This document shows positions 10,251-20,300 of a stretch of DNA of 64,000 nt, piece by piece; the first letter of the stretch is position 1, and each line of letters begins with the position of its first letter. The position numbers and the translations under genes are program-made. Origin of the DNA: Bremia lactucae (taxonomy: Eukaryota; Oomycota; Peronosporomycetes; Peronosporales; Peronosporaceae); assembly GCF_004359215.1 (NCBI RefSeq), contig NC_090614.1, positions 202,853 through 266,852 on the forward strand. The letters are read 5' to 3'. The notes under the pieces are model-generated. The model ran no database searches. It was not told where the DNA came from and saw only the letters and a program-made list of their open reading frames with translations.

Positions 10251-11728
10251 ATGAGTGCCACGATGCGCCAATCAGTGGACATCGTGGACGTGAGAAGACT
10301 TATCTCACGATAAGATGCAACTTCTACTGGCCACGTCAGTATGAGTTCGTCCGCAAGTACATACGTGCTCGCGAAGTCTGTCAACGGGTATAACCTAGCG
10401 GTTATCTGCAGACCAATGTTCAAACTGAACCTGACAGTCCGCCTCACCGTTGCGCTTTCACAACAGCGTTAAATCCGCGTCGTCCCTATTATAGAGGGAA
10501 GTCAATCGTTTTGCTCAGTATTTCTAGGCACTGTGTGCATCAATACGTGCTCCGTTAAAACCTCTGCTCGTTCCGGCCGAGTGTTGGCAGTCCGAATCCA
10601 TGGGCTTTGGCTTCGCCCACCCCGAAGGCGATCACAAAAACAATCGTATTTTTGTTTTCGTTGATCGTTTTAGCAAGATGGTACATCTTGCGGTAGTACC
10701 GGAGTCGACCACAGCCAAGGGCTGTGCTCGTGTCTTTGTTAAAACGATGTTTCAACTTTATCAATAACCCGTGAATTTGTAACAGATCGAGACCATAAAT
10801 TCACTGCAAAATTTGGCTATCTGTGCTCAATTTACTTGGAACACATGTTGAAGATGTCAACTTCTGATCATTCTAAAACAAAAAGTCAGACGGAGTGTGC
10901 GAATTCTATTCTCGAGGAGATATATTTCGCTGATACGTCCACTCTCTTAAGAGTTGGAGCGAGTTCTTGCCAATGGTAGAATTCGCCATCGACAGTTCAG
11001 TGCATGCTTTTACAAAGCATACACCGTTTTTCGTGAATGGCTTACGCCGCCCACGTATACCTACCTACCTTGTTTGAGAGTGACTCCTATTCAATGAGGG
11101 GGGCTTGCTCGAGCAAAGAACCTTCGAGATCTTGCTCATCACGCATTAGCCCTAAGGTCAGTGCGAAGGATACCAATGATGATTTAAATAGTAGTGAAGT
11201 GGCAAATTCAGGAATAACAATTATGCTATTACTGACTTTAATAATGATACAGAAAGACTCAGCCTCGAAAACAATAATTGTAATTCTCTCACTAATGAGG
11301 AGAATATAACCTCCGCAGTGCGCTCCGGTTGCACTGAAGACAAAAATAACCGACTTAGCGGGTAATTTCCTGCTGGCTAGAGAAGCAGTGGTCCTCTTCG
11401 TATAAGATTCCATCGCTGATGCGGTGGACCGACAAAAAGGAAACTTTGACAAAAATAAAAGAGCAAACATTATTGCATTTAATGTTAACGACCTAGTCCT
11501 ATTGCCTACGGTAAATCTACCAAAACATGTAGTGACGAATGTGGGCAGTAATAAATTACTGCCCAGGTATATGGCCCGTTTCGTGTACTCCACCACCATT
11601 GGCGGTGGAGTACACGAAACGGGCCATATAATGCTTACACGATCGAGCTGCCTAGTAGGATGCGTACGCATCGAACGTTTTATGTTGGCCTCTGCGCCCG
11701 TACCATCAGTACGAGGCTTCTTCCGATT
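10175..11728 (+). pseudogene. Integrase of gypsy element C1, with an internal fold-back near its end
   Basis: The N-terminal zinc region is HNDLRLRIMYECHDAPISGH...RAREVCQRV (10200-10392); the first of the expected two Cys residues is Arg, so the HHCC site is damaged. Core pieces follow near 10560-10800 and 10970-11060 (EFAIDSSVHAFTKHTPFFVN). A low-complexity Asn-rich linker lies at 11170-11330. The C-terminal part at 11424-11560 has VNDLVLLPTVNLPKHVV and SNKLLPRY. A large hairpin (11568-11630) then replaces the expected sequence. Many stops; inactive. Confidence 0.7.
11543..11630. repeat. Two adjacent perfect palindromes in the integrase tail
   Basis: 11543-11564 is a 22-bp palindrome (GGGCAGTAAT, two bases, and its complement). 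Right after it, arms 11568-11594 and 11604-11630 are exact 27-bp reverse complements around a 9-nt loop. The left arm begins TATATGGCCCG. The hairpin sits where related integrases have the end of the GPY/F region. Confidence 0.9.
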
Positions 11729-13431
11729 CTATTTTACACCGGAACGGTCTAAGGCATCCGACAAAGTCTTATGGTCTCGAGCTAAAGAATGGTTGTCTCG
11801 TGACAGAGTCTGGTTCTCATGAACCAGACGATCCACTCTTACCTCCAAGGAAGAGATCCTTTCACGAGCCGTCGCCAGCTCGTTTTGAAGCGATTAATGC
11901 GTCCTTTTCGTTTGCGGGTTGATCAGTCGCAACTTGCGCACAATGTCTTGACTGGTCACGAGAAATACCATCAAGAAAGACCATCAACCGTCGATGCTAA
12001 TTCGCGGCGACGGGATCGCTCGTGATCAATTTCCTCCCTTACGTAATAAAGAGTGTGATCCATATCACGATGTTGAATCGGGTTTGTCAAACAAGGCGAA
12101 CCCGACATTTTCATACCCTACGCATCTATTGAGGATTCGAATGGTGAGAAGCGTTCTGTAGTTGAACGCCTCTCGAACCACTGATAGGTAAAGGGGGTTC
12201 GAACGAGTTATCTCGTTCGATGGCGGGGATTTCCACCAGTTGGGAACCTCGTTCCCAACTAATGTTGGACGTACCGGGTCTCGTCTCACAGTATGACGAT
12301 ACCCATCCTCCACGACAGAGGGTCCATCAGAGAACGAGCGCATCCGGCGCTCGTGAAAGGATTGGAGATTCTCAATCCCAACGCGCATCTGCCAAGAGAT
12401 AACCTCCCCAATGAGGATCTTGGTGAGGGAGTATGCTTCATAAGGGGTATAACCTGCGCCCTTATAGCAGCATAGACACGGGTCTCCCCACCAGAGGCAA
12501 TGTATCCCTGTCTATCTAGGCATTCGGTGTAGCTTGTAGCGGTCACTGACCACGGTCCGTTTTTTCAAACCGTTCGCCGAAAAATCTACTTGCCAAGCCA
12601 GACCTCACGGCCTGTATTTTGCACATTTTGTGCAAAGGCTGTCCAAGCTTGGAACAAAGACTTGACATCATTTGCCCTCTTACATGTATGCCAACGATGC
12701 CGGAAAAAGTCATCGATGAAGAATTTCGCTCCATATTCACCAGGCTTCTGAAGCCTGGATGAGTCGAATAACGGAATATGATATCGATCGTTGGCCATAC
12801 CAGACAAACGAGCTAGCTTATCCTTAGAGGGCAACCAAGGCTTCTTTTGAGAAGCGAACCGCAATGTACTGCGATCCCTCTCACGTTGGCGCATGTTAAT
12901 GTTAACATGGCTTTCTGAGCGATCCTTAAAATCATTCCTTTTTTGGTGATGCAACCGAGCATCACCAAAAGTCTTCTTACCCTCACGATCACTTAATTCC
13001 TGGTGATGCATACTAACATCAGCAGAGTGGTCGTCGTACCTGGAGTCATCACAAGATGACTCCGCACCAAACATATCGGACGAAGGGTCAATAAGCTCCA
13101 TCATTACCTCCTTAGTCGTCGTGTGAGAATCCGAAGGTTTCACGGACGTGGCCCCGGGTGATTCGGAGTCCCTTACAGTTTTGACTGAGTCGAGCTAGGA
13201 CGCCGATCCGATCCAGTGACCTACAATGGGAGTAGTAGGTAACTTACTATCCGCACACTGGGCGGGTGACTGACACAAGTCACCTACAATGGGAGTAGCA
13301 AGTGACTTATTGCTTTCAGTAGACGCATGACCATCTACTATAACATTTGCATCACCAGCAGCCGCACTGAACCGTGCAGCTGCTAGCTTTGCAGCCTCGA
13401 AGGCAACGCGCACAGACTTATTCGTAGCCAT
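11729..13431 (-). pseudogene. Antisense ORF (aORF) of gypsy element C1, best-preserved copy
   Basis: It starts at the ATG at 13431 (MATNKSVRVAFEAAKLAAAR). One frame runs to 12586 (about 280 codons) with a single in-frame stop (13195-13197), then continues in shifted frames to a stop at 11729-11731. The N-terminus is Ala-rich and includes a duplicated TPIVG motif. Next come an acidic, His/Gln/Arg-rich stretch, a conserved block (KKPWLPSKDKLARL, GAKFFIDDFFRHRW, SLFQAWTAFAQNVQ, GREVW), a middle part, and a coiled coil at the C-terminus (ARERISSLEVRVDRL). It is antisense to pol, with its 3' end abutting integrase and its 5' end 155 bp from the 3' LTR. The central block recurs in C3 (51664 onward) and B1. 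No known domain recognised; a structural, Gag-like or RNA-binding role is only a guess. Confidence 0.65.
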
Positions 13432-13585
13432 GTGCACAAAATTAATTTCTGAACAAAAGTGAAAAATGCAACAAAATTGGAAATTTTAAATAAAAACCTA
13501 TAACGCAAAAATTACAGGGAAATACATAATAGTATTTCTATGTCACCCCACATCCTTCACTATAGTGACTGTTGGTTAGGGTTGA

Positions 13586-14070
13586 TGTAACGGGGTGTAC
13601 GTTTCATAAGTATTATTCCCTAAAAGAATTATTAATAATACTATGTCTTACAGAAGGAAATATACAAAGAAGTACAAATTGACTTGATAGTAGCTATATT
13701 ACCAAATTAGGTTATATTGAAGCAATATACCATAATTCTGATTAGTTGGTTGATTTAAGTTTAAATCAACCCCGCCAATCGCCACGAGACACGATTGTGC
13801 GGTGCGCAAGTAGGCGCCATACTTAGTTAGTTACTAATAAAAGTTCAGTAGATAGAAATTCGTTACGCAGGAAACTAAATATGTTAATTACAGGTTTACT
13901 ATTACTCTCTTCTAAAGCCTTAGTCTAAACCCTTGAGCTGAATACTCTTACCTTAACAAAAACCTTCCTCTGTACCTTTGTTTACGTGAAGTTTTAAGGA
14001 CCTCACTTTCACTGTAATCAGTGTAAGGTTACTAGTACTTATCAGCATTAGTGATAGGTGCCCCGTTACA
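13586..14070 (+). mobile_element. LTR, gypsy family C (3' LTR of element C1)
   Basis: It begins TGTAACGGGGTGTACG and ends GCCCCGTTACA (485 bp). It is preceded by a G-rich tract (GTTGGTTAGGGTTGA). It is colinear with the minus-strand LTRs at 32698-33180 and 57485-58076; shared blocks include the ACACGATTGTGCGG region near 13790 in reverse. Confidence 0.85.
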
Positions 14071-14556
14071 CTACGAGCACACACCTTTTGAACACAATAA
14101 GGAATTGATTAACCGTCTTCTCTCACGTACAGTGAGGTAGTTGGTGGGCGCCCAAGCGACCTCACCCAACGAGCTAGATGCCTTAGTTTCACTGACGTCA
14201 CGGGAGCGGTAATCCGGCTCCATGTCAACTAGAAAGTAAATTTCGGACTGATTTATATTTAATCGTATTAGATATAAAACCTTATTAACTAATCATAAAT
14301 GCCATCTTTGTAGATATGCACTGATACGTATTGTGAGTGTGCAATTCTAAATACCTCGTATCTTGGATGACGCTAGCCGTAATCCTTGTTAATGTGATAG
14401 CCTCAGGTGCAACACATACACAAAGGTATGGTCACAATGTGAACTACACCCAAGTGGTGGGGTCTAGTTACTTCACTTAAGTAATTAACTATCCCCTTCA
14501 GCGCACTTTGTGCTTAACGAGGATTGTATGACATAGGGCAACTTTAGCCCGTTACA
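14071..14556 (-). repeat. LTR fragment, gypsy family A (minus strand)
   Basis: It is colinear with 2800-3287, including CAGTGAGGTAGTTG, CGACCTCACCCAACG, GGTAATCCGGCTCC, GGATGACGCTAGCCG and the terminal AACTTTAGCCCGTTACA. The left end is lost at the junction with LTR C. It probably served as the insertion target for C1. Confidence 0.8.
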
Positions 14557-14666
14557 TCGGGTCTTATGATACCGTAATATGAGAGTTGTTATTATATTGC
14601 AATTTTCTAAAAGAATTTTTGGGGCGGCAAATGAACGTGATTTAATTAATGGGACCTTGACCGAAA

Positions 14667-17186
14667 GGGAATATAAAAAATATACCAAAATAATTAATAA
14701 ATAAAACAATATACCAAAAAGTTTAAGAAATAAACAAAATATACCAAAATTTATTTATTTTTTTAATATATAAAACATATATACCACGTATGTATAATAT
14801 ATGTACGAGTTTACACAAGCTTGGGATCTTGAAGAGATATGCTGCACTTGATGTTAGCCAGGAGGCAGAGAAGGTATCCTGAAGAGATATGAATTGAAGG
14901 CGTTGTTCATAGAAATTTAACAAAGCATACACGGAGTTTTAGCAATCTTTAATCTAGTCACGTAATCAATAAACTTTCGAGTAGATTAAGACTCTGTAAG
15001 ACTGTTCAATTTACGTTATTGCTGTTCAGATGATATTTGACACATATCCTGTTCTAATCATTGTATGGTCTTCAATGCTGTAATATGTATAATTCTGGCA
15101 TGTTGCAAAACTTGATGTCACCCCCCCGCTACCTCTTGCTGGCCACACATCAACGATTGTGTTTTGCTGCATATTCATACCAGCGATAGCAAGCTAGTAG
15201 CTTCTTCGAGGATAGATGTTACGCTTATAAAACGAAATTATACAAGCGATTATTGAATACAACTGAAATTGCAACCGTCCGTTTCGTGTAGTGTGAAGCG
15301 ATAATCGGCGCTAAAAGGCAGCGTGCACGCAACATGGCTGTCTCTTCGTTGTGCAGTTTGCCTTTTCGCATACATTCAGTCCTCAGAAAAAGTCTGCAAT
15401 GCACACCTGTCAAGTATCAGGATCGTCCAAGGCGTCGTGCAGATATGAGACTCCGAAAGAAATTACTTTAAGCCCTGCAATCAGAGACATGGCCATAGCC
15501 TCTGGCAGGAAAGGGACAGCCGTGATGATCCAATTGAAGTTAAGGAATGAAGGGATTATCGCCACCTGTATAAACTGCGTTCACGCTCTCAAGAGATTGA
15601 AGCATGAATTATTCGGAAGCGACATTGATCAATCTAACCTCATGCCATCCTACTTGGATAAGCTGAAGATTTGAGGTCACGAATCCAAGCTTGATGTCGT
15701 GGATAACAAATTTAAGCGGCTATGTGTCATTTTTCGGGAAGGGCTTCAAGCATTAAAGCCATTCAGTGAGCGTGGGATATCCGTGAATGGAGCCTTTATG
15801 AAGACGTCAGTCGGTGAATTCGCCTTGTAGCGTGCTTTCGAAATGAAGACAACGAGATCCAAATAATCGGGGTTGGGATCGTATCAGTGAAGAACGAATA
15901 TATCTGGGCCTGGTTTTTAGATTTCCTACTCTCCCACCTACAGCCAGCTCCAGCATTCATCAATATCGTATAGGAACAAGGGGCTTATAAAAGCTATGCA
16001 GACAGCGTCACCAGACGTCCCACACTTTTTTTTGTTTCCGCCATTTGATGGAGAACTTTAGCAAGATATACAAGTCCAAGGTCTTAAATTATTTGGCGCG
16101 GATATTGGCTCGTTCACGGACAACAGTGGAGTACGAGAAGGTGGTAGCAAATATCGCAAGTGTGAACAGCAGTGCGTTGGCGTGGCTTCAGGAGTTGGTC
16201 GTGAAAATGGTCAAGGGCTTACTCCGTATGCCCAAAATACAACACTTTCACGTCAAATAACGGGGAAACCGTAAACAGCGTGTTAAAGGGAATTCGCGTT
16301 CTTCAGTCATCGACTGCTTGATAGAAGTCGAACGCTACGTGGCATGCAAGTGGTCTAAGAACGTCAAGAAAGTGAGAGGGTGGGGAGTACTAACTCATCA
16401 TGCATCGCACAAGGTGGATAAAAAATTGGCCGTTGCAAAATGTGGTGAAGTTGATGACTGCTCGACCTCATGCTTCATCGTCGCAATTCGTACTGATGCG
16501 AAGAATATCCCGGTGAAGTTTGCAGTTCAATTTCGTGATAAAATTGTACGATGCTCGTGTAATCACTTCGAAGATGTTCGATCGACTTGTGTTCATGCCC
16601 TACTAGCTCGGAAGCACGTAGTTCCACGAAACCTGGAAATCATCCACGTATGCAACCGCCTCTTCTGAAAGATCCGAAGACAAAATATTGGCGATTGTGC
16701 ATAAAGGTGTCCTTACAAGAGGTGTGTGCAACGCGCCATCTATTTTTTTTAAAAGAGGCGCCCATAGAAGAAGCGGATCTCATCACAACAAGCAACTGAA
16801 AGAGTTGAAAAGCGCCAAACCAGAAAGTGCGGAATGTGCCACCAATTTGGTCGTAATCTTAGGACCTCCCGAACAAGGATGCATGATTCTATGCTTCGTT
16901 ATCTCTAGTACATAGTGCATGATAATTAGAGGTTTTCATCCAAAACTGGGTTTGCCTCGCCATAAAACAGGTTACATGTATTAAATTAAATGCGAATGAT
17001 TTAAGACAAGTTTGTAGCTTTCTTCGTTCTATAGTAAAGCTAAATAGCAACGCCTTCAATATCTCTTTATGATCCCAAGCTTGCGAGTACTCGTACGTAT
17101 ATTATATATGCGTGGTATATTTTTTTATTTATTAATTGTTTTGGTATATTTTTTTGATTTTTTTTGGTATATTTTTTTATATTCCC
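14667..17186 (+). mobile_element. Mutator-like element (MULE) with long terminal inverted repeats
   Basis: The left end (from 14667, GGGAATATAAAAAATATACC) is matched in reverse at the right end (to 17186). The similarity extends inward for about 200 bp, including ACAAGCTTGGGATC / GCAAGCTTGGGATC and GAAGGCGTTG. Each end has several copies of ATATACCA, four on the left and three on the right. The interior encodes a broken MULE transposase. The flanks tgaccgaaa / taaccaaat agree at 6 of 9 positions and could be a decayed 9-bp target duplication. It lies immediately upstream of the histone deacetylase gene. Confidence 0.75.
15351..16668 (+). pseudogene. MULE transposase with SWIM zinc finger, degraded
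   Basis: Frames at 15351-15674, about 15675-16030 (interrupted), 16045-16260 and 16318-16668 together cover a Mutator-type transposase. An early block resembles a SWIM/FLYWCH-type DNA-binding start (CRYETPKEITLS). GISVNGAFMKTSVGEFAL near 15775 stands where these proteins have the first catalytic Asp block (normally D-G-T-h-K), with the Asp replaced. The C-terminus has CSCNHFEDVRSTCVHALL, a clear CxCxnCxH SWIM finger (about 16552-16605). Stops and shifts show it is inactive. Confidence 0.65.
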
Positions 17187-17311
17187 TAACCAAATGAAGT
17201 GATATAATTTTTGTATACCGATTTCCGATCCCCAAGGAGATATTGCAAACTAAATTATTCAAATTTTAAATGTAATTCGTTCAACAAGTTCCTTTTCTAC
17301 CAGCGAAAAAC
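17187..17311 (+). promoter_or_regulatory. Short upstream region of the PHD-AP2-HDAC gene
   Basis: Only 125 bp separate the MULE end from the proposed start codon. The segment is AT-rich with a pyrimidine-rich run (TTCCTTTTCTACC) close to the ATG. Promoter elements were not proven. The original promoter may extend into, or have been replaced by, the MULE. Confidence 0.35.
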
Positions 17312-20300
17312 ATGAGCTTTAGCCCCCCCACAACGCACACCATGTTCGTCGGTGACCGCGACAAGCGCGAAAACACACCAGGGCTCGTGCGTATTTATTC
17401 GAAGCATTTCTTTTACTTTTGTCTTAAGCTGTAATTCCGTCTCATCAGGGTGCAGGTCCGCCTGCACAAAGCAACGGCTGCGCTGTGTGCGGCTTAGACC
17501 AAAATGGGGACAGTATCCTGCTCTGCGATGGATGCGACGGCGAGTATCACTCGTACTGCCTCGTTCCACCTCTAACGGAAATTCCGGCGGGAGACTTTTA
17601 TTGCAAAAGATGCACAGAGGCCAACGTGGCCAAGCAGCAAAAGGTCGTAGCCGAAGGCTTAGTCGCTGCTCCAGTCCCAGTCGTGACTATTAGTAAAGTA
17701 GAGACGGATTCTTCTGTCGCTCTGCACACGCCAGCACCTGCTCCTTACGTCCCCCCTAATCCAGGCATTCACATGAAGGATTCTAAGTACAGGGGAGTGT
17801 CGAAAGTGTACATGAAGGGCGTAAAGAAGCCATTCGTGGCCAAGCTGTGGCAGGGCTTTAAGTACCTTCAGCTGGGTACTTTTGGCAGCGAAATTGAAGC
17901 TGCTCATGCGTACGACAAGGCTGCTCTCATGCACTTCGGCAATAGTGCACAACTAAATTTTCCACACTTGCACGACGACTTCGTCCGCCCAGAAATAGCC
18001 TTCAGTGTACGGACACAGAACCCAAGCGCTAGTGAAGCGACTTCTAGTTCATTCTCTATGGAACAAAATTTAAGTGCTGGACGCGGGCGAGGAAGGAGTC
18101 GTGGACGAGGCCGAGGTCGCGGACGTGGCAAGCGCTTTCAAGAGCCGTCCGACACGGATGGAATGGCTGCATTTATTGAGTCGAAACGCCGCAAAATGGA
18201 CGGCATTGATGAAATTACTAGCTTTTCGAGCTATAAGTCACCGAGCTCAATGGACAAGAAATATTTAGGAGTCCAGGTTCACCGTGTATACGCTCATGCA
18301 CAGATTCACGTAAATGGTAAGGTAGTGAACTTGGGGACTTTTCCTACCGCAAAGGATGCAGCAATTGCCTATGATAAGGCAGCACTGAAATACTTTGGAG
18401 GACAGGATTGCTCGAGCGAAGAAGATATTGTTCTGAATTTTCCGGAAAAACGCGACGAACTTTTGCAGCATATTGCTGCCGAACAGCAGCAAAAAGCAAC
18501 TGGTACGTTAGAAACGCCGATTTACGCTAGCCGTAGTGCCCAAAATGCTCAGCATAACCTGTCCGTTAAAAAACTCAATTTGTGGATTTCCAAGCTGCAA
18601 AGATCAGTCAAGTTGGTGGAGGCGTCTCAAAGAGTACAATGGGGTATCCACTCTGCGGTAACCAAAACCGAAGATATACACGAGGAGCCTCATACAGAAA
18701 CAGCTCCCTCCAAATCGTCATTGGTCAAAACTGAAATATTTGGCTCTGGGCCGAAGATCAATGAAGAGTTTACAACAAGCGACCAGAAGCTTAGGCAAAG
18801 CAAGAAAGAAATTGAAAGATCGATTGCTCTTATGATTGAGGAGATCAAAGTTTATGTAGCTAATGCACCGACAGACTCACTATTTGAGCCTCCGCCTCGT
18901 AGTACGCCGATACTCGATTTAATGTCTACATCTCGACATTTAGACTTGGTTGGTGCGATTAACGAACTCGCTCACTTTAATATTAAGGGAGACTCCGCTG
19001 ACCCACACTCTGTGGTTAATGGAAGCTTTGAGGACAAGCTTCAAGCTGTTGTCGATCATCGAACGCGCCTTGAACTGTCAAGTCGCAATGAAAAGCAAAA
19101 ATTGGCTCATCATATCCGGGACTTGGTTACTACTAGATCACCATGGCTTACCGGCGATGCCAACAATCAAGTGGATACAGCGGAAAACGTTCCGGCACAA
19201 CTTGATGTTTTACAAAATGCTCGTTATGTTAAGCGCAAAGTGCTGCTATCAAATAAGGAGAATAGAGTGGTGTCGAACGCTCAAATTGATGATATGCACG
19301 GGAATGTGGCAGAGCCGACCATTCAGTCAGCTCAAGCAGCATATGATACTTTATCTGCTACATTTAAAGATGACAGTGCTTCAACTACTGAAGTCAAGAT
19401 GTTAGATCATCAAATAGTTCCCGAGGGTCTAGCAGACAATTCATCTGCAAGCGAAACGATACCTACTGCTACATTAATTAAAAATGACGATGGAGAACGC
19501 GCCCATGAGCAGGTGGACGACAAGAAGACACAATTGTTTGACAGTAGCAATGATGATGCCGCAGTGCAAATTGTGACAGGCATGAACGACCTACCCGAGA
19601 ATGAAGTTACAGAAGACAACAGCTCTCAATCGATCGTAGACGATTACAGCTCGAATAATATGGAAGTCAAAGTAGAATGCCCAGAGGTTAAGATGCCTGC
19701 TCAGGAGAATACGACGGTTGACTCGAAGGTAGATGTTTTCGAGGAAGGCACGATTATAATGGAAACTTTTACAACGAAGGTAGCTGCTGACAAAGTTGAA
19801 GTAGCCAATGCTGGGATTGACAAGCTTGACAGCGGCTTAAGTGGTCCCATACCTGGAATTTCCAGCAGCACTACATCAACAATTAGTGGCGATGACGGTG
19901 TTGTAAAAAGAGAATTGACAGCCATGGTGGAGGATGTCGCTGACTCTGCCTCGTTGAAACTCGAAGAAGCTCCGCCTAACGACAAATATTACTGGCAATA
20001 TTGCTTGGCAATCCAAGCGCCTTTGACTAAATCCTCAAATGCTCGAAATGTGTGGCGACTACTTCCGCTTTTAAGTACGACTGAAGTGGGCGATTCTTTT
20101 GACGATCTCTTTCTTACTGAAAAAGAAGTATTAGAGATGGAAGTTAGTGAGGAAGATGTGTGCTCCTTTTTTGCTTCTGATGATAAAGATTCTTCTTGGA
20201 TGAAACATTTGCATCAGTTGCAAACTGAAGAAAATCATGTGCGCCAGCGTATTCAGCGGGAAACAAACCACCAGCATGCATTGCAAGGAATACTAAAAAT

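Larger units (their letters stand above)
8860..14070 (+). mobile_element. Gypsy element C1, 5'-truncated and rearranged
   Basis: The order is inverted RNase H piece, RNase H, integrase, antisense ORF, 3' LTR. No 5' LTR, gag, protease or RT of this copy is present. The 3' LTR abuts a minus-strand family-A LTR fragment (14071-14556). Confidence 0.7.
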
